Below, in pieces: positions 1 to 6,142 of a DNA stretch of 7,711 nucleotides; position 1 is the first letter of the stretch; every line of letters starts with the position of its first letter. The notes beneath the pieces are model-generated. The model was not told where the DNA came from. It did not search any database and worked only from the letters and a program-made list of their open reading frames with translations. Source of the DNA: JACVCS01 sp038328575 (lineage in GTDB: Bacteria > Planctomycetota > Phycisphaerae > Phycisphaerales > UBA1924); contig JBBQMD010000088.1 in NCBI GenBank assembly GCA_038328575.1, positions 1 to 7,711 on the forward strand, given 5' to 3'. The translations under genes were made by a program, and so were the position numbers.

Positions 1-1478
1 AAGACAACCTCGGGGAAGGCCTTGGCGACATCCTCAGCGATGAAGCCCAGATCGTGGGTGAAGCCGCGGGTCTTGGCCTCATCGGCGGTCCAGTCAAAGC
101 GCACGGCGTTCAACCCGGTGATTCGGTCCAGGGCATCGGCCATGGGCACGATGTTCTCCTTGAGTTTGCCGCAGGAGGGTGTGATCGTGCCGCTGGCCAG
201 AATGTTGCCGATGACATGCAGCTTCTGCGTGGGGTTGGTTGTCCCGATGCCGACGTTGCCGTTATCACCGACGATCCTCACGCGCTCGGGCTGGCCATTT
301 CCGGCAAAGAACTGGATATTGCCGTTGAACACGTTGCTGGAAACGCCCGTGAACGTGTTGTCGCCAGCGATGATGTGCACGTTGTTGTCCAGTGAGGTTC
401 CCGTAGGCGATCCCGCCGGGTCAGAGTGATTGCAGTTGCCTGCAACCAGCCGCAGAGTACCGCCGCGTGATCCAGCACCATTGCTGACAAGCGTGCCGGG
501 AGCCTGGATCGTCAAACTGCCGGTGACTTGGTCGCCCTGCGGCCCGGAAATGACCGCGACCAAGGGCACCAATGTGTTGGCTTCCAAGCCCGCGACGCGC
601 GTGGCAATCGGGGAGAACGTCATTGGCTGGCGCGGCGTCAGTGAGACAAAGCCTGAGCCAGCGGGGTTGGCAACTTCGATCTGGAGCCAGGTTCTGCGGT
701 CGGTCGGCACTGGCACGCCCAGGTCCACCGTGGCACTCAGCAAACCGTCAACCACAGCGATGCTTGACAAAGTGACCGGCGGGGCAACACGATTAACGGC
801 GGAAGTACTCGTGAGACTGCGCCAGAGGGTAAACCTTGCATCGATGTTGCCCGTCGCAGGCCCGCCCGTCAGTTTGCCCTGATAAGTGAACGCTGTTGGA
901 ATGCTCGGCGTGAGCTGCGCGAAAAAGTCTGAAAACTCGATGCTCCAGCCGCCTGCGATGGAGCCGCCGTCGCCGCTGGACAAGTCCTGCACGTACAATT
1001 GCCAAACCCCATTAGGGTTGCTTCCGGCCAAGGCCTGCATGCTGCCCGCAAACGGAGGCGCAGGTGCTGGTGCGGCGAAAGTGCGATTGCCACCGCTGGC
1101 GGCAAACTCACCGGTGATGTACGGGACTGGCAGCGGTGTTGTGGAGCCGCTGGATAATGTGAGGTTTACGTTGACAAAACTGATTCCTCCTTCCGCGTTC
1201 AGGAGTTGCAGCCGCTGACCATTTGGCCCTACCAAAAGCGCTGCGACATCGCTGGGATATGAGTGGTTGAACCCATTGAGTCGGACCGCGATGCCTTGGA
1301 TCGCCGCCGGTGCGCCCGCGACGACGATGGTACTGGGATACGGCGTTGCGGTGCCGAAGTCAGCGATCGCAATCGGTGCGGCGTTCGAGAACAACTGGGC
1401 CTCGGCTGGCGCCACAATTCCCGCAAGCACGACCAAGAGACTCGCGACCGGGATCAGACGGAAAGAACGGCTGAGCAT
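1..1478 (-). CDS. Secreted P-domain / tail-fibre-like protein with S74 chaperone domain, 3' end outside window
   Basis: The frame is open from an ATG at 1478 to the left edge, giving 492 codons without a stop. A GGAG ribosome binding site lies 7 bases upstream. Residues 1-27 form a signal peptide (basic start, hydrophobic core 8-24, cleavage AEA|Q). Residues 30-185 resemble a proprotein-convertase P-domain beta-sandwich, with a typical closing stretch around GVWQLYVQDLSSGDGG and GGWSIEF. Next come the FTYQGKL motif (197-203), a DLGVPVP...WLQIEV module and LTPRQPMTFSPIA (280-292). The segment GNVGIGTTNPTQKLHV (407-422) is typical of phage-like tail-fibre proteins. From residue 435 a peptidase S74 intramolecular chaperone domain begins (LKENI, then GFIAEDVAKAFPEVV). 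In that family the domain assists trimer folding and may cut itself off at a serine. The role is probably an exported, surface or extracellular fibre. The domain start here reads SCGKLK, not the usual S-D-x-R-L-K, so self-cleavage is uncertain. Domain calls are from memory of the families. Confidence 0.85.
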   Translation of the reverse strand, partial: MLSRSFRLIPVASLLVVLAGIVAPAEAQLFSNAAPIAIADFGTATPYPSTIVVAGAPAAIQGIAVRLNGFNHSYPSDVAALLVGPNGQRLQLLNAEGGISFVNVNLTLSSGSTTPLPVPYITGEFAASGGNRTFAAPAPAPPFAGSMQALAGSNPNGVWQLYVQDLSSGDGGSIAGGWSIEFSDFFAQLTPSIPTAFTYQGKLTGGPATGNIDARFTLWRSLTSTSAVNRVAPPVTLSSIAVVDGLLSATVDLGVPVPTDRRTWLQIEVANPAGSGFVSLTPRQPMTFSPIATRVAGLEANTLVPLVAVISGPQGDQVTGSLTIQAPGTLVSNGAGSRGGTLRLVAGNCNHSDPAGSPTGTSLDNNVHIIAGDNTFTGVSSNVFNGNIQFFAGNGQPERVRIVGDNGNVGIGTTNPTQKLHVIGNILASGTITPSCGKLKENIVPMADALDRITGLNAVRFDWTADEAKTRGFTHDLGFIAEDVAKAFPEVV

Positions 1479-1595
1479 GTCAACACTCCGGAGAAAAGGC
1501 GGCACATGGCGCGGCGTGGGTTGCGTGCAATGCCCGGCGGGCACGCTCGCTCGTGCTTAACAGTAGAACACGACTGAAAAAAAGGCGAGGATTCG
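1479..1595. other. Intergenic spacer upstream of the S74-type gene
   Basis: This 117-base spacer holds the 5' leader of the minus-strand S74-type gene. Read on the minus strand it contains a run of seven T at about 1579-1585, just after the stop of the neighbouring fragment, but no strong hairpin precedes it. Short inverted repeats of 5 bases (TGCCC/GGGCA) occur near 1530-1545. I see no convincing -35/-10 pair. Confidence 0.4.
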
Positions 1596-1925
1596 TCAAA
1601 ACTCTCTGTTGCCGTCTTCGCCGAGCTTGAAGTCGGCGCGGAAGGTCGGCTTGGTGGTCATGGTCAGGAAGCTGAACGTGCTGGGGTCGCCGATGGCTCG
1701 CGCGATGTCGCCCAGCGTGCGCAGCTCGTCTTCTGATTTGGTCATTTGGCCATTTGGCATTTGACCATTTGGCTCGACCAGCTTCACCCACACCTCGGCC
1801 CCGAGCACGCCCGCGGGCCGGGCGCGGCGGGTGGGGGTGGCTTCATTGAGGGATGTCCCGAGCGCAGCGCGGGTGGGCAATGGGTGCGAACACGGCGCCC
1901 CGCGAACAGCCTTCTCGCCCTTCAT
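1596..1925 (-). pseudogene. Fibronectin-like domain fragment (hypothetical, probably degraded)
   Basis: The minus frame ends at 1596. The nearest ATG for a gene that does not run into the divergent TPR gene is at 1925 (109 residues). Only the part from about residue 26 looks protein-like: LNEATPTRRARPAGVLGAEV, WVKLVEP, then DELRTLGDIARAI and STFSFLTMTTKPTFRADFK. This resembles, from memory, a fibronectin-III-like module common in planctomycetes, where GAEVWVK is followed by a phrase like FLALDT and then a GKTAHYMLRW strand. Here the frame stops after FKLGEDGNREF, so that last strand is missing, and neither other minus frame continues it. The N-terminal 25 residues are low in protein character. 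A four-copy CATTTGG repeat encodes the odd PNGQMPNGQM stretch. A short real protein is possible, but a truncated remnant fits better. Confidence 0.4.
1743..1772. repeat. Four-copy CATTTGG short tandem repeat
   Basis: CATTTGG occurs at 1743, 1751 and 1766, and the variant CATTTGA at 1758, spaced 7-8 bases apart. It lies inside the fibronectin-like fragment, where it reads PNGQMPNGQM on the minus strand. It looks like a simple-sequence expansion, not a conserved part of the protein. Confidence 0.75.
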
Positions 1926-1989
1926 AACATTGAACACCCCTGGGGCCGGGCCATCTCGCCCTGCGAGGGTCAACACGAAAGAACCATAG

Positions 1990-2451
1990 ATGCACAACGC
2001 ACGACAATACCTGTTGGCCAAGTTCGCGGCGATCGCGGTCGCCCTGCTGATGCTCATCGCCGCCACACCTGCTCGCGGGCAGGGCATCGAGTGGGAGACG
2101 CTCAACAAGGAAACACTTGACCTGCTGCGCGCGGGCAATTACGACCGCGGCGTGGTGGTGGCGACCAAAGCACTGGCGGTGGCCGAAAAGGAGATGGGTG
2201 CCGACCACCCCGATGTGGCCACGAGCCTGAACAACCTGGCCGAACTCTACCGAAGGCAGGGCCAGTACGCCGCGGCCGAGCCGCTCTACACGCGGTCGCT
2301 GGCGATCCGGGAAAAGGCTCTCGGCAAGGACCACCCCGACGTGGCCCAGAGCCTTGAGAACATGGCCTTGCTCTACCGCAAGACCGACCGCGCCAAGGCC
2401 GCCGAGCCGCTCGAAGCGCGGGCCAAGATTATCCGCGCCATCAAGCGCTGA
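1990..2451 (+). CDS. Small secreted TPR protein (kinesin-light-chain-type repeats)
   Basis: This 153-residue protein is complete. Residues 1-31 are a signal peptide: basic residues R5 and K11, hydrophobic core 12-26, cleavage near ARGQ. The mature protein is almost entirely three tetratricopeptide units of 42 residues: about 35-76, 77-118 and 119-153 (last one shorter). The linker DHPDV recurs at 72-76 and 114-118, and the core phrases SLNNLAELYRRQGQYAAAEP and SLENMALLYRKTDRAKAAEP match the kinesin-light-chain TPR pattern. Such units bind other proteins, so a role as a periplasmic or exported adaptor is likely; no partner is visible. The ATG is preceded by only a weak purine stretch (CGAAAG about 9 bases upstream), and the signal peptide supports this start. 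The gene diverges from the fragment at 1596-1925 and is followed by palindromic repeats, not by a clear terminator. Confidence 0.85.
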   Translation: MHNARQYLLAKFAAIAVALLMLIAATPARGQGIEWETLNKETLDLLRAGNYDRGVVVATKALAVAEKEMGADHPDVATSLNNLAELYRRQGQYAAAEPLYTRSLAIREKALGKDHPDVAQSLENMALLYRKTDRAKAAEPLEARAKIIRAIKR

Positions 2452-2489
2452 GCACGTTCGCTGGAAGGCGGCGTCGTCGTAAACTGATG

Positions 2490-2595
2490 CCGTGCTATCG
2501 AAGTCTGCTTCGGACTTCAATATTCGTTGGGACAGTGACTTTGGTAGATTAGGGCAAGAACATCGAAGTCGGAGGAACCGACTTCGATGGCACGG
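2490..2595. repeat. Palindromic element, REP/MITE-like, with 16-bp terminal inverted repeats
   Basis: The outer ends, 2490-2505 (CCGTGCTATCGAAGTC) and 2580-2595 (rc CCGTGCCATCGAAGTC), match at 15 of 16 bases in inverted orientation. Each end is also a hairpin of its own: 2496-2522 (10-bp arms, one mismatch, 7-base loop) and 2561-2589 (perfect 12-bp arms, 5-base loop). The 38 bases between the hairpins show no gene. There is no T-run after either hairpin, so a simple terminator is less likely than a dispersed REP pair or a tiny non-autonomous transposable element. The element starts 39 bases after the TPR gene. Confidence 0.65.
2561..2589. repeat. Perfect 12-bp hairpin (right palindrome of the REP-like element)
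   Basis: The arms CATCGAAGTCGG (2561-2572) and CCGACTTCGATG (2578-2589) are exactly complementary around the loop AGGAA. In RNA this would be a very stable stem. It could stop 3'-5' decay of the upstream TPR transcript, as REP hairpins are known to do. Confidence 0.75.
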
Positions 2596-2703
2596 GACCT
2601 TAATGTTACTTGTCGCGGTTGGTGCGTGAGCCGCTGACCCCCTCTGGACTCGCGGTCGGGCGATTCCTCTGCCTCTTCGGGGCAGGATCGAAAGCGACTG
2701 ATC
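2596..2703. other. Gene-free stretch between two palindromic repeats
   Basis: I see no reading frame with protein character here on either strand. The sequence sits between the REP-like element and the 67-base GGTTC element and may itself be part of a larger dispersed repeat. That suspicion comes only from its position and cannot be shown from one copy. Confidence 0.4.
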
Positions 2704-2770
2704 GGTTCCACGGGTTGCGCTTCGCTCCACCCGTGGCTACAACCCTGCGCCCCGCTGGGGCGAGAGAACC
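2704..2770. repeat. 67-bp palindromic dispersed-type repeat at hydrolase break point
   Basis: The element is bounded by GGTTC (2704-2708) and GAACC (2766-2770). Inside it are two hairpins: CCACGGGT (2708-2715) with ACCCGTGG (2729-2736), and CGCCCC (2748-2753) with GGGGCG (2757-2762) around GCT. The phrase around CTTCGCTCCACCCGTGGCTA recalls short repeats I remember from planctomycete genomes; this needs a search. Its right end touches the last recognisable codon of the hydrolase remnant at 2772. Confidence 0.6.
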
Positions 2771-2771
2771 T

Positions 2772-3113
2772 GCCGCCGACTTGGCCTGGGTAATCGGCGG
2801 CGACTTGGGCGGCGATGGGGCCGCCGCGGGAGTGGCCGATGAGGATGGGCCAGCGGGCGTGGCGCTGGGTGAGAAGTGGGCGGATGGCGGAGGCTTGTTC
2901 GGCGAGGCTGATCACGGCGTCGCGGCGCGGGCGGCCGTCGATATCGATCGAGGTGGTTGATTTGCCGAAGCCGAGGCGATCGACGGAGAGAGGTCGGCGG
3001 CCTCGGGCGGCCACACGAGGTAGTCGGCGTAGTCGGTGGCGCCGCCGTGGGAGCCGTGGATGAAGATCACGCGTGGGACGGTGTCGTCGCCGGCGCACAG
3101 ATGTGAGCGAACG
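2772..3113 (-). pseudogene. Alpha/beta hydrolase remnant, frameshifted and C-terminally truncated
   Basis: Two minus frames together give one alpha/beta hydrolase fold. The first (about 3113-2995) carries the oxyanion-side motif VPRVIFIHGSHGGATDYADY. The second (2993-2772) carries SVDRLGFGKS, then the nucleophile elbow LIGHSRGGPIAAQVAADYPG with the serine codon at 2829-2831. The frames meet in a CT tract (GAGAGAG on plus, 2986-2992). Removing one CT gives an unbroken AADLSVDRLGFGKS, so a two-base slip is the simplest cause. The catalytic Asp and His, expected further on, are absent because the match ends at 2772, against a palindromic repeat. No ATG, GTG or TTG start is evident in the first frame before the homology. 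The gene would have been a hydrolase of esterase or haloperoxidase type; the substrate cannot be told. A sequencing slip could explain the frameshift but not the truncation. Confidence 0.75.
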
Positions 3114-3137
3114 CCAGAGGGGAGCGTTCGCGAGATG

Positions 3138-3395
3138 CTAACGCCCCGAGCCGGTGCCGAGTTCGCGGGGGAGCGCGGGTTGACCGGGGGTGGTGGGCGC
3201 GGGTTGCTTTGGCGGCGTGAAGGCTTGGCGGTTGGGCATTTCGGTGGGGCGGCGGAACCACCAGGAGGTGACGACCATGGAGGAGAGGATGAGGCCGATG
3301 ACGACGCCGAGGCCGTAGGTGCGGAGTCGGTCAGTGGTGCCGAGGCGGCCGCCGGGCTCGGAGAGGCCCTGCTCGATGTTCTGGCGCATGCCCAT
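3138..3395 (-). CDS. Small single-pass membrane protein of unknown function
   Basis: This 85-residue ORF starts at ATG 3395 and ends with TAG. I do not recognise a named family. Residues 1-26 are polar (RQNIEQGLSEPGGRLG, then TDRLR). Residues 27-47 (YGLGVVIGLILSSMVVTSWWF) are a convincing membrane helix followed by RR. Residues 48-85 are a proline-rich tail (PPKQPAPTTPGQPALPRE). A second ATG two codons in is possible, and there is no Shine-Dalgarno sequence before either. It lies 138 bases after uvrB on the same strand and just before the hydrolase remnant, so cotranscription is plausible. The spacer contains no in-frame stop, so this ORF is in the uvrB frame after a single TGA. The TM plus proline linker could once have anchored the hydrolase, but that is conjecture. 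Confidence 0.5.
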   Translation of the reverse strand: MGMRQNIEQGLSEPGGRLGTTDRLRTYGLGVVIGLILSSMVVTSWWFRRPTEMPNRQAFTPPKQPAPTTPGQPALPRELGTGSGR

Positions 3396-3533
3396 GAGGT
3401 GAGTGTAGACGGAGAGATCAGGCGGTTGGGGTTGGCTTTGGCTGCGGTGGAAGCGATTGGGCCTTTGGAAGCGGGGTTGGCTTGCGTCAAGGTCGGGCCG
3501 GCCTCGGAGCTGCTGGCCATCAAGAAGGTGAGT

Positions 3534-5816
3534 TCAGAAGCCGGCGCCACCGTCGAGCTTGCGGCCCTTCTTACGGCCCTTCTTGTTGGCGCGAACGCCG
3601 GGCATGCCGGCCTTGCGTTCGGGGGTGGTGGCGCTGTCGGGGTTGGCGTCGATCTGGCTGCGACGAACTTTGCTCTTGGGCTCCAGGCCCGTCGCGGCGC
3701 CCTTACCGGCCTTGAGCTGCTGGACCTGGTCGCGTATCCGCGCGGCCTTTTCAAAGTCGAGCTTCTGGGCCGCTTCGAGCATCTCGGCCTCGAGCATGTT
3801 CAGCATCTCGTTAAGCTCAAACTCCGGCTCCTTGCTCTTGATCGCCTCGCGCGCGGTGCGCCCGGCGCGCAGCTCGACGACGATGCCCTGGCGGATCGCC
3901 TTGATGATGGTCTGCGGCGTGATGTTGTTGGTGATATTATATTCGATTTGCTTGGCGCGCCTGCGATCGGTCTCGTCCATCGCGCCCTTCATCGCGGGTG
4001 TGACCTTGTCGGCGTACATGATCACGCGCGCGTTGACGTTTCGGGCGGCGCGACCGATCTGCTGGATCAGCGAGGTCGGCGAGCGCAGGAAGCCCTCTTT
4101 ATCGGCGTCGAGGATGCAGACCAGCGAGACTTCTGGCAGATCCAGCCCTTCGCGCAGGAGGTTGACGCCGACGAGCACGTCAAAGGCGCCGCGGCGCAGG
4201 TCGCTGAGGATCTCGATGCGTTCGAGGGTTTCGATCTCGCTGTGCAGGTAGCGGACGCGCAGGCCCTGCTCGTGAAGGTGGACGGTGAGGTCTTCGCACA
4301 GCCGCTTGGTCAGGGCGGTGATGAGGACGCGTTCGCCCTTGGCGACGGTCTCGTTGCAGCGCACGATCAAGTCTGGTACCTGGCCCCCGGCGGGCTTCAC
4401 TTCGATGATCGGATCGAGCAACCCCGTGGGGCGGATGATCTGCTCGCTGACCTCGCCCTGCACACGCTCGAGCTCGTACTTCGCGGGCGTAGCGCTGACG
4501 AACAGCACCTGCGGCACCATGCCCTCGAACTCTTCGAACTTCAGCGGGCGGTTATCAAGCGCGGCCGGCAGGCGGAAGCCGTGCTCGACCAGGACTTTCT
4601 TTCGCATCTGATCGCCGACGTACATCGCGTGAACCTGCGGGAGCGTGACGTGGCTCTCGTCGATGATCATGAGCCAGTCGTGATCGGCGCGCTTCTTGAT
4701 GCGCCAGAGGTGCTCGGTCGAGGCATCGGCGGGGCCGGGCGACGCGCCCGGGTTTTTGTCGTCGCGCTGCGTCGCGATGACCTGGCCCTGAGTCGGCGGG
4801 CCGAAGTCATCGGGCGAGTAGTCGAAGTAGTCCATGAGCGTGAAGGGGCGCTCGCCGGGACTTCGGCCGTCAAAGTAGCGCGAGTAGTTTTCCACGCCGT
4901 TGCAGAAGCCGACCTCTTCGAGCATCTCCAGGTCGTACTTCGTGCGTGCCAGGAGGCGCTGGGCTTCGAGAAGTTTTCCCTCGGTGCGGAACTGCTCGAC
5001 GCGGATGTTTAGGTCCTCGCGGATCTGCTGGGTGATGCTCTTCATCTTCTGCTCGTCGGTGACGTAGTGCACCGCGGGGAAGAGGAAGACACGCCGTTCT
5101 TCGGCGAGCTCTTCGCCGCTGACGGGGTTGACCAGGCGGATGCTGGCGACCTCGTCGCCGAAGAGCTCGACGCGCACGGCGTATTGGTCGTAGGCGGGGA
5201 AGATCTCGATGACGTCTCCGCGCACGCGATAGAGGCCGCGCTTGAACTCGATGTCGGCGCGCTTGTACTGCATGGCGGCGAGGCCCAGGAGGAAGCGCCG
5301 TCGATCAACGGTCATGCCGCGCTCGATGGTCATGACCTTGTTGCCGTAAGCCTCGGGGGAGCCGAGGCCGAAGATGCACGAGACGCTGGTGACGACGATG
5401 GTGTCGCGTCGGGCGAGGATGTTGCTGGTGGTGGCGAGGCGAAGTTTTTCGAGGTCGTCGTTGCGGCTGGCGTCTTTCTCAATGTAGATGTCGCGCTGCG
5501 GGATGTAGGCCTCGGGCTGGTAGTAGTCGTAGTAGCTGACGAAGTAGTTGACGCTGTTGTGCGGGAAGAACTCTCTGAGCTCTTCATAGAGCTGGGCGGC
5601 GAGCGTCTTGTTGTGGCTGAGGATGAGCGTGGGCTTGCCCAGGCGCTGGATGACATTGGCCATCGTGAAGGTCTTGCCCGTGCCGGTGGCGCCCAGCAGG
5701 CAGGAGAACTTCTCGCCGGTGAGCATGCGGCTGGTCAGCGACTTGATCGCGGCGGGCTGATCGCCCATCGGCTTAAAGGGCGAGACGATCTCAAACGGAC
5801 GGGAGCGGATGAGCAC
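3534..5816 (-). CDS. uvrB: UvrB, nucleotide excision repair helicase subunit
   Basis: UvrB is the damage-verification subunit of the UvrABC excinuclease. It is loaded by UvrA, opens DNA with a beta-hairpin using ATP and recruits UvrC. The protein has 760 residues; the E. coli protein has about 670. Visible landmarks: N-terminal FEIVSPFKPMGDQPAAI; Walker A GATGTGKT (42-49); beta-hairpin YYDYYQPEAYIP (95-106); Walker B DESH (386-389); SAT (441-443); VNLLREGLDLPEVSLV (551-566) and QQIGRAARN (585-593) of the helicase C-terminal domain; UVR coiled-coil domain at about 665-703. The start is GTG at 5816: no ATG lies upstream in frame, and the next Met (17) would lose the conserved N-terminus. Two oddities: an insertion of about 45 residues (roughly 334-380) just before DESH, and a basic tail of about 55 residues (704-760, KKGRKKGRK) after the UVR domain. 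The leader is pyrimidine-rich with no Shine-Dalgarno sequence. Confidence 0.98.
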   Translation of the reverse strand: MLIRSRPFEIVSPFKPMGDQPAAIKSLTSRMLTGEKFSCLLGATGTGKTFTMANVIQRLGKPTLILSHNKTLAAQLYEELREFFPHNSVNYFVSYYDYYQPEAYIPQRDIYIEKDASRNDDLEKLRLATTSNILARRDTIVVTSVSCIFGLGSPEAYGNKVMTIERGMTVDRRRFLLGLAAMQYKRADIEFKRGLYRVRGDVIEIFPAYDQYAVRVELFGDEVASIRLVNPVSGEELAEERRVFLFPAVHYVTDEQKMKSITQQIREDLNIRVEQFRTEGKLLEAQRLLARTKYDLEMLEEVGFCNGVENYSRYFDGRSPGERPFTLMDYFDYSPDDFGPPTQGQVIATQRDDKNPGASPGPADASTEHLWRIKKRADHDWLMIIDESHVTLPQVHAMYVGDQMRKKVLVEHGFRLPAALDNRPLKFEEFEGMVPQVLFVSATPAKYELERVQGEVSEQIIRPTGLLDPIIEVKPAGGQVPDLIVRCNETVAKGERVLITALTKRLCEDLTVHLHEQGLRVRYLHSEIETLERIEILSDLRRGAFDVLVGVNLLREGLDLPEVSLVCILDADKEGFLRSPTSLIQQIGRAARNVNARVIMYADKVTPAMKGAMDETDRRRAKQIEYNITNNITPQTIIKAIRQGIVVELRAGRTAREAIKSKEPEFELNEMLNMLEAEMLEAAQKLDFEKAARIRDQVQQLKAGKGAATGLEPKSKVRRSQIDANPDSATTPERKAGMPGVRANKKGRKKGRKLDGGAGF

Positions 5817-5915
5817 GGGGGAGGGTAGTGGGGGAAGGGGGAGGGGAACGAGGGAGGGGGGGATCGGGGGGACGAGGGAGTCGGGGCGGCAAGAGAGCAG
5901 GGGAGCGAGGGTGAA
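5817..5915. promoter_or_regulatory. Polypurine, G-quadruplex-prone tract directly upstream of uvrB
   Basis: On the plus strand this stretch is almost all G and A, with G-runs at 5830-5834, 5837-5841, 5843-5846, 5852-5854, 5856-5862 and 5866-5871 separated by loops of 1-5 bases. That fits a G-quadruplex on the uvrB template strand. The uvrB leader RNA would be correspondingly C/U-rich and has no Shine-Dalgarno sequence. No conventional promoter boxes are seen. A regulatory effect is an inference. Confidence 0.5.
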
Positions 5916-5930
5916 GGGATCAAGGCGTAT

Positions 5931-6122
5931 GTGTTAAGCGTGGCGCGCATGGGCGCGCTGAGCGCTTCGATCTGCGACTCGCTCGGCAACATGGGCGAAG
6001 TCGAGCCCAATGACAATCTCTCCCGCGCGACGCCCGTGGTCTTCAGCAGCCTTGGCGACAGCTTCTATGAGAGCGGCACGGGACCGAACTCGCGCCGCGG
6101 ATCTGTGAGTGCGGGTCTTTGA
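5931..6122 (+). pseudogene. Possible remnant of an EPND-type secreted protein
   Basis: A 63-codon frame from GTG 5931 to TGA 6122 contains GEVEPNDNLSRATPVVFSSL and GDSFYESGTGP. The EVEPND...ATPV phrase is typical, from memory, of the start of PPC-like beta-sandwich domains in secreted planctomycete proteins (E-x-E-P-N-D followed by A-x-P-V and a G-D). Alternative starts are GTG 5940, ATG 5949 and ATG 5991; none has a Shine-Dalgarno sequence or a signal peptide. The match ends after about 30 residues, and the final residues are not recognisable. It runs divergently from uvrB and a good terminator follows at 6143. It may be a 5' or internal scrap of a larger gene, a short real gene or chance; I favour a remnant. 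Confidence 0.35.
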
Positions 6123-6139
6123 AAGCGAGCAGATCGCTT
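6123..6139. repeat. Small inverted repeat before terminator
   Basis: AAGCGA (6123-6128) and TCGCTT (6134-6139) are perfectly complementary around GCAGA. It sits between the stop codon of the EPND remnant and the terminator, giving tandem hairpins. Confidence 0.5.
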
Positions 6140-6142
6140 AAG

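Noticed and set aside
22..1577. Several plus-strand frames of 60-150 codons
   Set aside because: All are antisense to the S74-type gene, whose minus frame has a signal peptide, a Shine-Dalgarno sequence and recognisable domains.
1579..1640. Possible minus-strand terminator (GGCGA...TCGCC followed by seven T)
   Set aside because: The stem is only 5 bp with a loop of about 29 bases, too weak to support.
1843..2730. 295-codon minus-strand frame
   Set aside because: It runs antisense through the TPR gene and across the palindromic repeats; its translation has no domain and part of it is repeat sequence.
2490..2770. CRISPR array
   Set aside because: The palindromes differ in sequence and there is no regular repeat-spacer pattern.
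3036..5012. 658-codon plus-strand frame
   Set aside because: It lies opposite uvrB and reads as Ala/Leu/Asp-rich text with no motifs. The uvrB frame has every family motif, so this is an antisense shadow of GC-rich coding.
5067..5828. 253-codon plus-strand frame
   Set aside because: Antisense to the N-terminal half of uvrB, composed of simple Val/Gly/Asp-rich text; a shadow.
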